In this document: in pieces, positions 24,877 to 36,985 of the stretch
Layout of the letters: each line of letters starts with the position of its first letter
How positions within the stretch are numbered: position 1 is the first letter of the stretch
NCBI GenBank assembly: GCA_012295275.1
Contig: CM022673.1
Location: forward strand, 15,971,310-16,035,309
Direction of reading: 5' to 3'
From: Chrysomallon squamiferum
Lineage: Eukaryota; Mollusca; Gastropoda; Neomphalida; Peltospiridae
Length of the DNA stretch: 64,000 nt
The notes under the pieces: generated by a model
The model's database searches: none
Told to the model about the DNA's origin: nothing
What the model saw: only the letters and a program-made list of their open reading frames with translations
Position numbers and translations under genes: made by a program

Positions 24877-26657
24877 ATGGCAGCGCAAAGAAGAACGGCA
24901 CCTTACAAAGGCATTTTAAAACACACATCTTCCTTAGATAAACATGATCCACCTACTTCTCAGATGTCTCATCAGACCGAAGAGTAAGTCAGTCATTATA
25001 AAATTAAATGCACATAACAGTTAATACACCAGATTGCTGCTATCCAAATATGTAGTTATTAGCTTCGAGCTTAATAAAGTTATTTATATTATGATATTAT
25101 TAATAATAATGCGATACATATTTATACTTTATTACATAATCAACGGGGTTTCTTTTGACACGTTTTGATATACATCATTCTGATAATGGGTTTCCAAAAA
25201 GTTAATTAATTCACTCCTTGCTTTATAACTAGAATGCCTTATCATGATGAAGGAATTTCCCAAACAAAACAAGGAACTGTCAAACTGATTTTGCTTGTCA
25301 CATAGATAGATAAAACATAATCCCCACATACTACTGTTAATTATTTTATATCCATAAATGTATCCTTTTGGTATTTCTTTATTTTAGTATTATTATTATT
25401 GCTGGCATGAAAAGATTTTCTGTGTATGATTAAATATAAATTAACATACCCAAGGATTTACTCAAAGTTTGTCTTAAGGAAGTACCTTTTCTTTTGGCAT
25501 ACAAGTCCTTGTATTACTGTTAGTAATGTAATATAAGATGTATTTCGAAATAGCATATATTAAACATTGTGAGTGGTTGTATTAAAGTTTATTATTATTA
25601 TCATTATTATTATTATTGGTTTTTAGGCAAAAGAAACAAATGAAATGGGATGAGATGAATATCCTTGCAACAAACCACCCAGCAGACAAAGATTATGGCC
25701 ACATGAAGATAGATGAGCCACCCACCCCATACAGCAAATATTCTGACCCTGAAGATGAAGATATGGAGGAGCCTAGAAGAGGCAGCATTGGAAAAGCTGA
25801 CACACAACTAGACCCAAATAGTTTGGCTTTAAAGTATGTGTTTCTCCAAACCTTTAGATCCATATTGATTTGAAAGTGAAATTAACTTAACATCAGAAAA
25901 AATTCACAGTCATTTTGAAATACCTTTGAATGGTGAGATGCTCTTTACAATGACTTGCCACAATCTTGAACATTTTTGTTTTTGATCATTTAGTTTTACA
26001 AAACATTTTTATTGCATTAAACCTATTGCCACATATTATTTTAAAATGCAGTATGTTGATATTTTGTCTTAGATTAGCAAGTACAAACAAACCAAAGTTT
26101 GAGGAAAGAGAGGAAAGTTCAGAAGAGAGTTCAGATGAAGAAGAATATATGGATGAAAAAACAAAAGGTAATTTTAATTTTTTTCTTTCTTATCTGTTCA
26201 ATATTTATTTAACATCACTACATGTTAAATTATTCCTGTTATGTGTAGTGTGTAGAGATTTTGGTTAATTCATGACAAGTAAAATATATTTCAGGTTTAT
26301 GCATTGTTCTTTGCCTATGAGTTTCCTGGCAGTGCATGCCTTAACAAAAAACCCAATGTTTGTCATTAACTGAAATAAAAAGACCCATTCCTTTCCATTT
26401 CTTTTTTAATTATTAATTAATATTTACTTTCAGCGGAACATGCATCATTTGAATTAAAACGGAAACTACATTACAATGAATTCCAGGCTGTACAGCTGGC
26501 AAAGCGGCTAATGGCTGAAGAAGAAGATGATGATGAAGATGATGATGATGATGGAAGCAAGTCTGAGGGCTATAGTCAAAGCTCTTCTGTGGACAACCCT
26601 GTACAAATAGACACAGATAGTAATACACTAGATGATGAACATGGCATAAATAACTGA
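24877..26657 (+). CDS. PPP1R2: PPP1R2, protein phosphatase 1 inhibitor 2, complete, four exons
   Basis: Intrinsically disordered inhibitor and chaperone of the PP1 catalytic subunit in cytosol and nucleus. Exons 24877-24983, 25627-25833, 26073-26167 and 26434-26657 join in phases 2, 2, 1 to 633 nt, 210 aa (human about 205). Landmarks: [17 protein letters not shown] (the KGILK PP1-docking motif, residues about 10-14), [20 protein letters not shown] ([11 protein letters not shown] site), then [11 protein letters not shown], where Thr-Pro-Tyr matches the GSK3 site (human Thr72) that reactivates PP1. Exon 3 is acidic/Ser-rich ([13 protein letters not shown]), a likely casein-kinase-2 target. Exon 4 has [17 protein letters not shown], the helix with the HYNE motif that covers the PP1 active site. 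A GAT/GAA run (about 26518-26553) encodes an acidic [13 protein letters not shown] tail. The start is the ATG giving [15 protein letters not shown], the usual family start. Confidence 0.96.
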
Positions 26658-27779
26658 ATGATACAGATTTAAGTTGTAAAAAAATTAATAATTAACAATA
26701 ATAATATGCCTAGACAAAATAATGTGGTTGTCTGGTATGATTTGTTGTGGCTGCCATGACAACCACAAGCTTCAGACCTCAAGCTTCAAACCTCAAGCTG
26801 ATTATGGGTGTTATGGATACGTGTGGGATCACTGAAGCTTATCTGTTTACCATTGCTGTGACTGTTAGTGCAAGTATTAAATGACCTTTAACCTTTGTTT
26901 TATGAATCCCCTTGTTTAGGTATCCAAGTTGGTCTCGGCTTATAGTTGAAATGAAACTGTTTATTTTTTATTTAGATATTTTGTTATCAAAACAAAAATG
27001 GGAGGAAAAAAATTCTGAATGGATGTATGTCATTGTCAGATATGTTTGGGTTTTTTACCTGTAAAAATGAAATTTGAAAATGACTGAAATGAAATATAAT
27101 TTAATATCAATTTCTTATTTCTTTTTTATTTAATTTTTTTTATATGAAAGAATGGATTTTTGACAAATAAAATGGAAGAAGTAAAAAAAGAATATTTTTC
27201 AGTGGCTATGTTGAAGAAAGGACAAAGATTTAAAAAAATATTTTGTATTATTGTTTATGACTGAAAAGCTTACATAATTGTTTTAGTCCTTGGTTCTGTT
27301 TGAGTGAAGCATTGTGAAACCTAATAATAAGTATCTTGTTATAATACCAGAAAAAAGAAAAAAAATGTTGAATATTTTCTTTCATGTCCCCCAAATTGTA
27401 AGTAATGTAACTTTTCGTTTTTCTTTTTTTCTTTTCTTGACATAAAAAAATTTGAAACTCACCATTCCAGTAATTGTCAGTAATGGAAAAAACAATAATG
27501 TATGTCTCTTGAATATGAAATTTATAGAGAAGGAGGTGTCTTGTTATGAAATTGAAAACATAATAGGAGCTAAGAGTAGGCATTCAAGATGTACATTTAT
27601 TATTATTTTTATTTCAAGAATAGTTCCAGTAATGCTGCAGGAGATGGCAATATGAGAGACGTTCTGATGAAGAAATGTATTTATCATTTTTCAGTTAATT
27701 ACCTTAAGTATACTGAAGTTTTAAATTACAGTTGTTAGCTTAACCTTGCATCTTGACCACATGTTAAATAATTTATCTG

Positions 27780-28165
27780 CTTCCTGCATTGATAGTTAAC
27801 TCATAGCTTCCAAATATAAAACTGTCCATAACAGAAAATTCACCTGTCTCTGCAGAATTCTGATATTATCCATAGATTGTGAAAATGGTCCTTGATGAAA
27901 AACTTAATCTTTTTTGTATTTAGAATTTGAATATTCCATAATGGAATTTCCTATAACATTCTGAAATGAGAAACCTACCACTTTTCTTTTTTCTTTGTTT
28001 GTTGTTTTTCTTTCACCATTCTGAATAATCCACAATGGACAACCTACCACATTTTATTTAAAAATCTGAACAGACTGTAATGGACAGCCCATCTCATCTG
28101 TTTCTTTTTGAACTTTGAATAGCCCATACAAGACAACCCATAAAATATCTTGTTATTTCTTAAAC
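27780..28165. repeat. Decayed tandem repeat, unit about 55-65 bp
   Basis: Five or six diverged units share a CTGAATAATCCACAATGGAC-like core followed by CAACCTACCAC or close variants (for example near 27940, 28020, 28075 and 28115). Located in the presumed PPP1R2 3' UTR, so probably transcribed. Confidence 0.65.
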
Positions 28166-28463
28166 ATCTGTTTTCCCCTGTGCTGTACTTGTTTCTAATA
28201 TGTGATGTTTTGACAATAATTCTGTTTGAATCAACTTGGATTAAGTCCTTGACAGTTATGTTACATGTTTAATTGCTGTTAGTGTTAATGCAAGCCAACA
28301 TGTTTCATGATTTTCTTTGTTTGTTTATAAGTTGTTGCCTTTATTATGGGAGAGTTAAATGTTTTATTTGCTGTTGTATCCTATTATTTTATTTATTATT
28401 TCTTTATTTTATAATCAATATATTTTTTAAAAATAAGTAAATAAAAATTATTTATTTATTATA

Positions 28464-28464
<1 letters not shown>

Positions 28465-28522
<58 letters not shown>
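28465..28522. repeat. (ATT)n microsatellite
   Basis: About 19 pure ATT triplets. A similar pure tract lies at 33377-33414. Confidence 0.95.
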
Positions 28523-28523
<1 letters not shown>

Positions 28524-29712
28524 TCTTTCTTTTTTTCTGGTGCTATAAAATGTCATTAGGGATATATTTTTAAAAGAATAAGATATATATATATATATTT
28601 TACAGTAATATTTTACATGGCAAGATTCTATGGGTTAATTGGGTTGTTATAATTTAAATATTACTACTACAACTACTACTACCACTACTGTTATCTTAAA
28701 AATGCTATACCAGACATATATATTTATAATTAGTTACTTACAAGAATTCTGTAATAAAGGATTAACCTCATAGTTGGGTAAAAATATTTTGGTGAAATAA
28801 TTATCAGTTTTTAAAACTTGGGAAATATAATAGAGAGTAATTTAAAGTTGTGATCAAAATATCAACAGACATAGGTAGATTTTCCACACTTTGAATGTTT
28901 AAGCTGGTACAATAAGCGCCTTGATGTATGTCTTCTAGTAAGTGTAAAGATTGATTCTGTTTATCTTACAGTGTGTTCAAAATTGTTGGCATAGTGAATG
29001 ATCTAGTTTGCCTGTGATATATTGAAATAAAGAAGCACATTATTAATACTAGTTGGTCAGAGTTTTATTTATTGAAACTGACCTTAATTTTATCAGGTAT
29101 TTTGATCACATAGGTAAAAATGATGAACTGCATTTTAAAGCAATATATTGATATATTCTTACTCTTTTTTTGTTTGTTTTTTTATCATTATTTTTATTAT
29201 TTATTTTGTTACTGTTATACATTGTTGTTGGTTTTTTTTAGGGGTATTGAAATATAATTTGTTTTATATGCAACAAAGAATAATGTAAATTCATCTTACC
29301 TTACACCTATATAACTAACACTTATTCTTGGTATTTATTTTTTGGAATGTTTGATATTTTTAATTTTGTTCTTCTCATGGTATAGTTATTATTTTATTTA
29401 TTCATTTAATTTTATATTTTTTAATTATTTTTTAATATTTTTTTATTGATGTATTATTACTAATTGTTATTATTGTTAATTGTTTATCTATTTATAATTT
29501 TGATAAACTGCTTATAATGTAGATTGATTGTTTTGTTGTTGTACATAGTTAACATTCATTCATGTACTAAACATTTCCTTTTTAATAGATAACAAACAAC
29601 AGAAAAGACATTTTCTTACAAACACAAAAATCTTTGGTTTTATAACAGTTTTATTGTCAGATCTAAAATAAGTACTTAATATTTCATACATATTCTGATA
29701 CCTACATGCTTG

Positions 29713-29743
29713 CACCCACCCACCCACCCCACCCCACCCCCCA
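29713..29743 (-). other. Potential G-quadruplex (minus strand)
   Basis: Six runs of three to six C on the plus strand spaced by single A (CACCCACCCACCCACCCC type), so the minus strand has at least four G-runs with one-base loops. It stands out sharply in AT-rich DNA. Confidence 0.7.
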
Positions 29744-32700
29744 CACACACAAAGATCTACATATATACTGAGAGAATGATGGCAACATAAGAAGAAAATC
29801 ACCATGATGAAATACTCTTTAATACAAACTTGAATTAGTCGATTGCCAATTTGTAAAGGCTGTTTCAAAATGGGTAACAAAAATTTCCATTAAAACTATA
29901 GTGCTAAGTAAAATGCACATTTAACATATCATTTTGTTTCCTACATAAATTAGTTGTAATAATTTATTTATTAGCATTATATCAAATACTTAAACAAAAA
30001 AACAATTAAACCTTTCACTTGAAAGTATACAAAATATATTTTGGCCATTATGTCATATAATTAAGTATATAGTTAAGTAAGAAACATAAATTCACTTTAA
30101 AATGTTCTTCTGTTATTTGTTCTCATCTACTTAGGTAAATTTTAATAAAACTGTCAAGGAAATCAGTACAAGATATGTGCAGGCTTTACATCCTGAAAAA
30201 CTTAAATAATTATTATGATTTAAATAATTTATCTTTTATTATAAATTGTGTATGGATCCAGACTTTAGCCATAACTTGTAAATGCGGCCAGCCATAAAAA
30301 TCAGGAACTGTTACAATTGTTTCTTCAGTTTTAGTGATGGTATCAAAATGAGAATTGTCCAAAATGGTTTTGAATGAAGACAATCCTGTCATTAAACAAT
30401 TCATGTGTCAATAGGGTTTTTGTTGTGTTTATTTCTTTTTTATTTACTTACTTTTTTACTAATTTGTTTAATTTATTTTTTTTATTGTAATTTGTTTATT
30501 TATTTTTTACATAAATGTGTGTGTGTGTGTTTAGCATGTGTTTAGCATATTTTTGAATGCTATTTCTTGTTTTCTAATGGTGAAATAGGCAATATATGTA
30601 TTGTGTGATGGTAATAACAGATGTGGTTCATAAATGGATACATAAATGAATACGTGGCTACAAAATCATTCATGTTTATTTATTTTAAATCAGCTTTGCA
30701 GAATTTATTTTAAAAACTGCTATGCAAAAAAAATAACAGTAGTTCAGTTTCAAAATTCATTTACTAATCAAAAGTTCAAAAACATTCAAAACAATCTCGG
30801 TGATGTCAAAACAAATATGATTTTGTATATAATAATGATAATAATTCTCACTGAGTTGCATTATCACAATCTGAGTGTAATACTTCATTATCTTTAAAAA
30901 AATAATTAAAAAAAAAAAAACCTTTTTTTTAGTTATAATTGCTTTAGTATTTTTTTAAATTTTATTTGAAATACCATGAAACAGAAAATATTATTTTCCA
31001 TGCATCCATGTAAATTTGTTATTTTAGTGTCATATTTATTTATTAGTAGCAAAGATTAGACATCAGCAACAAAAAAAATCACTATAGTATACAAAATATA
31101 TTATGGCTATTTTTACATACCAAGGAAGGTATACAGTAATAATAATAGTATTATCATTGATGATGATGATGATGATGATTCTCATCATCATTTTAAGCCC
31201 GTCAGTAATTTCAGAAATATTTTCACGGTTCCCTTTTTACTTTTATCAAGTTAATCATTATGTACTTTAGAGCCAAATGTAAGGCCTGAAAGCATTTTAA
31301 ATTTTTAATTCCACCATAGTAAAGAAAATTTATTTTATATAACTGACATATCTATTATTTTGTAATAGGCTCCAAATGATGCAAAAAAATGTTAAAATAA
31401 ATTCAGAATTAAATAAGGTTCTACAAATATTTTACTTTATTTATTTATTTATATTTCTTATACTTTTTTTTTTTTATGTTTTATTTATTTATCATTTATT
31501 TATTTAGTATTTTTTTTTTATTTTTTTTTTATGTGTGTGTTTTGTCAGTTAAGATTAAAAACTTAATTCTGAATCAAGATACAATAAAGCTGCATTAAAT
31601 AACTCAGTCTATATAAACATTTTATTCTTTTAAAATTAATTAAGGCAAATCTGTTAATAATATAATGTTGCTTGATGTACACTTTTTTCTTCTTTTCCTT
31701 CCCCCTTAGGTTATCTCAAGCCTGACTATCCTGTTTATTTGTCCATGAATTACCTTTTTAGTGCCTTGCCCATAAATGTTACTGTTACAGAAACAAAATG
31801 TAAGCTGTATTTAGTTTCCTGATTCTATTATTATGTGTTTTTTTTTTTGGGGGGGGGGTATTTTTATTTTTTTATTTATTTTTTTATTTATTTATTATTA
31901 TTAAAATTTGAAATGTTAACATTACCATAAATATTGTGGCATTTATCTAAAATAAATCTTATATTTGTTCTGCTGATACATATTTTTATATCATTTGTGT
32001 ATTACAGGTATATTTTATATATTCAGTATGCCACATCTATGCGGCACCTCCTCCATTTTGTCTTAAACTAGACTTTATAATTTTTGTTGTGTGTCTTGAA
32101 TATTTTGTCACTGATTTATTTGAATGCATATTTTTCTGTTCTGTGAAATATTGATGATTTTTTAAAACTCAGTAATGACTGAAGTTGTGATTTATTAAAA
32201 AATAAAATAAAGAACCCCAAATCAATTGCAGTTGAAAATCAATTTGTTTATTAATTTCATTATCATAATTTTCCAATTTCATTATTTTTCCTTTATATAT
32301 TTAGTTTTTTATTTAATAATTATTTATTGAATTCTTTTTATTCTTAAAAAATTTTTATTTTATTTTCAATTATAAAATTTAAAAATATTAAATTAAAAAA
32401 TATATCAAATGAAATATTAATCACATAACAAGCTATATAAATTACTTACATAATTATAAAATTATTGTATCATTTTATGACAGTAAAAATAAATATAAAT
32501 AATTATAACTCTGTTTACCAAAATGAAACAAAAAATAAGATTACTGTTTATTTACATATTGAAAATCACTGATTTAATTTCTTGAGTAGCTTTTAGCAAC
32601 TGCTGTAGTATTTGTATGGAAAGTGATCGTATTAGAAGTTATAGTAATATTTGGTGTATGAAATCATATTTTCATTAATCCCGAGAACTGTTTACTTCTA

Positions 32701-33375
32701 TCCTAGTTCATATTTTTCCCATTATGTGGCAGTGAAAAGAATAAGCTTTTTCATTTTTGAAACTGAAAATATAATTCAAGACAAAAGTAAAAACAAATCA
32801 CAAAATAATTGATGTATATTTGACAGGAAAAATGCTTGTGCCACTCTCTAAGTTGAGGAAATACATTTTTAATTTTGAAGCATCTAGGTAGATTTGTTAA
32901 ATCACTTTTTTTCTTTTTCTTTTTTTAAATTTTGGTGCTCTTAAAAAATAAAGCTTTTAATTCTGATGTTTTAGTTTTGTTTAATTTTGGGACTTTAAAA
33001 AAAAATCAAAAGTGTTAAAAATGAAAATTATGATTAAAGTGGTTTATTTTGGCTGATGGGGGTCACAAATGGTGAAATAATATGTCTGTGCAAAATGAAA
33101 TCTGTATTTGTATGATTGTATATATATATATATATCTAGGAATATATTCTGTAATAGCTGATGGTCTTCGTAACTCTTGTATTAATAAACAGTGCTTATT
33201 GAAATGTCATGTAAATGAATAATAATTAAAAAAAAATTAATAGAAAAAATTGTTTTATTTAAATTTGTTAAAATTTTAAATTTATTTTTGTGAAATGGTT
33301 TTTTTGGGTTCATAATCTAAACATAAAATTAACCAGTTTGAAAATAGTAAATTTTATATATTTGTATCCACTGAG

Positions 33376-33414
<39 letters not shown>

Positions 33415-34059
33415 TTGTTTATATAGTGTATGAGTGTGTTTTGTCATCTTGTATTTTTTAAATTTAATTTTATTTTGTTTCTTGATCAGGAGGGAAGACA
33501 ATGAGAAAAAGAAACAACTTGGCATCAAAGCTTTTTGTTTTTATTCAAAATATTTACAGAAAGTTCAATTAAATTTGCTATTTTTCAATACCATGCAAAG
33601 CAGAATGAAAACCAGTCCAAATAGTTTAAAATTTTATTACCAGTTTAAAAGATCATTCCACTTTAGAACATTTAGAAGTAAAGAAATACATTTTGGAAAA
33701 CAACAATTTTTAAAAATGTAATAATCTTCATGCAATCAGAGACCCAGAAGAAGAAAAAGATAAATACTTTTGAAAATGTACTTATACACTGATCATTTAA
33801 CAAACTGTCTACCTGATTTGACGGTGACCATTTTAAAATGTGGACAGTGTGTTCAGTTAGTAACTTCTAAAATTCAAGTAGGCATCTTTACAAAACTTTA
33901 TTAGTAAACTGTTAATGAAGCCAGTTTTACAAAGCATGTTAGTCAAAATTCTGTTATACATCAGTATCAAATGGTTAATAACAATTGAAAAACAATTTTA
34001 TTGATGTCATTTTTCAATGAGCAACAGTAGAAAAAGAAATACATGAAAAATATTTGTAA

Positions 34060-34395
34060 AATTTTAAAGGTTTATAAGCAAAATTATTTTAACTGCTCCA
34101 AGACAAAGTTTGAAAAAAAAGAAGTAATATTAAGTACAATCTGACAATAGAAATTATCTTTTTTCAGGTTATTTATTTTTTTTTTTTCAAAAATGCTTAC
34201 CTATTCTGCAATTAAGTATTTGGTTTAAATGCTCCAAGTCAAAATGTTTTCAAGTTTGATCAAATAATACAACATAAAATCTGACAATAACAATTATGTT
34301 TTTATTAGGTTATTTACTTACTTGTTTATTCATTATTTATTTACTTATTTAACAAGGCTTAGTGATTCCATAGTTAAGTATTTGGCTTAAAGTGT
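34060..34395. repeat. Two-copy tandem duplication, unit about 150 bp
   Basis: Both copies contain a CTGACAATA...AATTAT block, then AGGTTATTTA, then TTAAGTATTTGG followed by TTTAAATGCTCC or a variant. Copies are at about 34085-34235 and 34240-34395, clearly diverged. Confidence 0.65.
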
Positions 34396-34807
34396 GATAA
34401 TTCTAAAATGGCATTCTGGATCCTGGTACCAGCTCCAACTAAAAGCTAGAAAGATATTCTAATTCTTTAACATACTAGCACTTAATGGGCAAATAACACT
34501 GTTCCAAGTTGTTTTAAGTTACCAGGACAGATATAATTGCATCTATCAAAGATAAAATTATATTTAAAATTCTTCTCCAAGTAAATGTTTTTTAAAACTT
34601 TCATTTTGGTTTTCTATTTAACACAAATTGAATCAAGCACCTCTATGTAATGATATTAATATGTAGCAGAGATCAGTTTGAGCAAAATTTGTTTCCACAA
34701 CTTATCATCAGCAGTAGAAGTTCCATGAATTGAACTCAGTACCTCAAAATACACACTACCAAAATAATTATAATGAAGGCTTATATTAAGCAATTTCTTT
34801 TAATCTT

Positions 34808-34845
<38 letters not shown>

Positions 34846-36659
34846 CATATATATTTCATACATTAAAAAAACATATATTGCTTTCAGAAAAACTGAATAT
34901 ATTTTTTTGCCCATCAGAAGAAGCCATTCCAAAGTATTTTCTGAAAAAGAGATTTGCATAAAACTTCACTTTATAAATGACCTGATCACTTGAGGCTATT
35001 TCCATACTTAAATGAGAGTCTCAGAAAATTTAAAATTACCATAAAATCAAGTCCTGGAAAAATGTATGAATGAAACATCTTTACAGGGACACACAGACAC
35101 AGCCCAAGATGCTAACTGAGACAAACAGCCTCAGTATTTTTTACATCTTTTTACAAAAATTCCATTCAATTCTATCAGGAAAACAGCTTTTGTGAACTGA
35201 CTTTGGTCTGAAAAGCAAAAGCAGAAATTTTTTTGAAGATAAAAATTGATGAAATGTTGAGAAATAATTCAAGATGAAAACTAATCTTGACAAGAGACAT
35301 TAAAATTTAGTTTTCAGTGGCTTTAAGGGAAGGAGTGTGAAGTAAATCAACATTCAAAAGATTTTAACTGTTTACTCTTTTATACTGAACTATGAATATT
35401 TGTCACGAGAAAGTGGTTTATGAAGGTTATATGGCAAAATTTTTAATGTTAAAAACAATTTTTTTTTGTCTGTGTGTATGTATGTGTGTGTCTTATGTTA
35501 AAGAATTATTTAAATTGTGAACTGTTCCCTTTATTACAGACAATATGCTTATATATACATACTCACTCTTATGTACACATGCATTGACACACACACACAC
35601 ACACACACAGACAGCAAGAATATACATACGTACACAAACTCTAACATCAAAATATCAATTTAAAAAAAAAAAATTATTAATTGAAATATTAAGGAAAATA
35701 ACAATCTATAGCTGATATTCAAAAAGTAATTAAAGCTTAGTTTAATAAATTACAGATTTTTCGAAAGGAAAAGACATTAATTAGAAATATCCCACAGGAT
35801 ATTTTAACATATAAAAATTCTAAATACAGTTGTTATTATGAGTTAGTTTTCAAGTCACCCATTATCGTCTTACTTTTTAAAAACTATTTAAATACTGATC
35901 CACTCATGTCAAATGTTTTACCTGTTATCATTTTCACTAATCTATACATACACTAATCCTCATAGTTTAACTACATATAAAATAAACTGTGAAAATTAAT
36001 TTTTAATGTGCTGCAACATGGCTTACATAAGTCTTAGAATCAGTGAAGTTGTTACAAGTGACTAGAATTAGCTTGTTTTGTTAGTGTTACAAAAGAGTCT
36101 CATTTTATGTTCTACATTCATTTCTTATTTCTTTTGTGTTAAGCAAGTTTGGTTCTCAGATCTTATGGCTATGTACATCATTGTAAATAAACTTTTAAAA
36201 TGAATTACAACAAAACCATTGCAATTTAATGGTACCTCCCTCATGCATATGTCAAAACTGTAGGTTAATCCACATGTATGTGCATTTGTTTGTGTATCCT
36301 TGTATACATTTGTCTGTCTATGTGTTTGTGAGCATATTCAGTTATTGTTAGCATTTTAAAATAAAAATTGAGCAAGCATTGTTATTAGATTTATTTATAA
36401 ATAACAAGCAAAAGAAGGTTTACAGTTTCAAATTAAATCTGAAATGAGCTATACCTTACCACTAAAATGTACAAAATTCCATTAAAAAACAAAATAGTAA
36501 GTGGAACATTATGGCTCAGAACGAACTGTCATGGCAGAATCAATAACTCTGGTCACCTGAATACTTAATGAATAATTGTTGTGTACGTAAATAATTAAAT
36601 AATACAATTATGATTTAAATCAAATACTAGTAGTCATTAACAAAACAAGCAGTAAATGT

Positions 36660-36985
36660 TTTAGGAGTTTAATAAAATATAAGCATATACATTCTAAATG
36701 AAGCATACAAAATAAAGGCATATACATACTAAATAACTCAAAATAATTTGTAATAAAATAAATAAATACTAAATAACTCAAAATGTAATAAAAACACATA
36801 AAGTAACTCAAAATGCAATAAAATAAAGACACATTCAAGCTAGATAACTGAATATTAATAAAGACCCATACAAACAAGATTAACTCAATGTGTAATAAAA
36901 ATAAAGACTCATACATACAAGATGACTTAAAGTGTTATAAAATAAATACACATTAAACAACTCATAACAAAATAAGATTTACTTC
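36660..36985. repeat. Decayed minisatellite, unit about 38 bp
   Basis: About eight copies built on ACTCAAAATGTAATAAAA followed by TAAAGACACATACA-like sequence. A minus-strand open frame across it (Tyr/Phe/Leu-rich) is a by-product. Confidence 0.75.

Larger units (their letters stand above)
26658..29060 (+). other. PPP1R2 3' UTR / downstream flank
   Basis: No further exon is seen. Plus-strand AATAAA words at 27166-27171 and 29026-29031 are the best polyadenylation candidates; the second is followed within 40 nt by a TTGGTCAGAGTTTT-type GU/U-rich element. The segment also holds a decayed repeat (27780-28165) and an (ATT)n run (28465-28522). Confidence 0.5.

Noticed and set aside
33434-33721. 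95-codon plus-strand frame in the PPP1R2-RP2 interval
   Set aside because: Lys/Phe-rich, AT-driven composition, no splice or start context and no homology.
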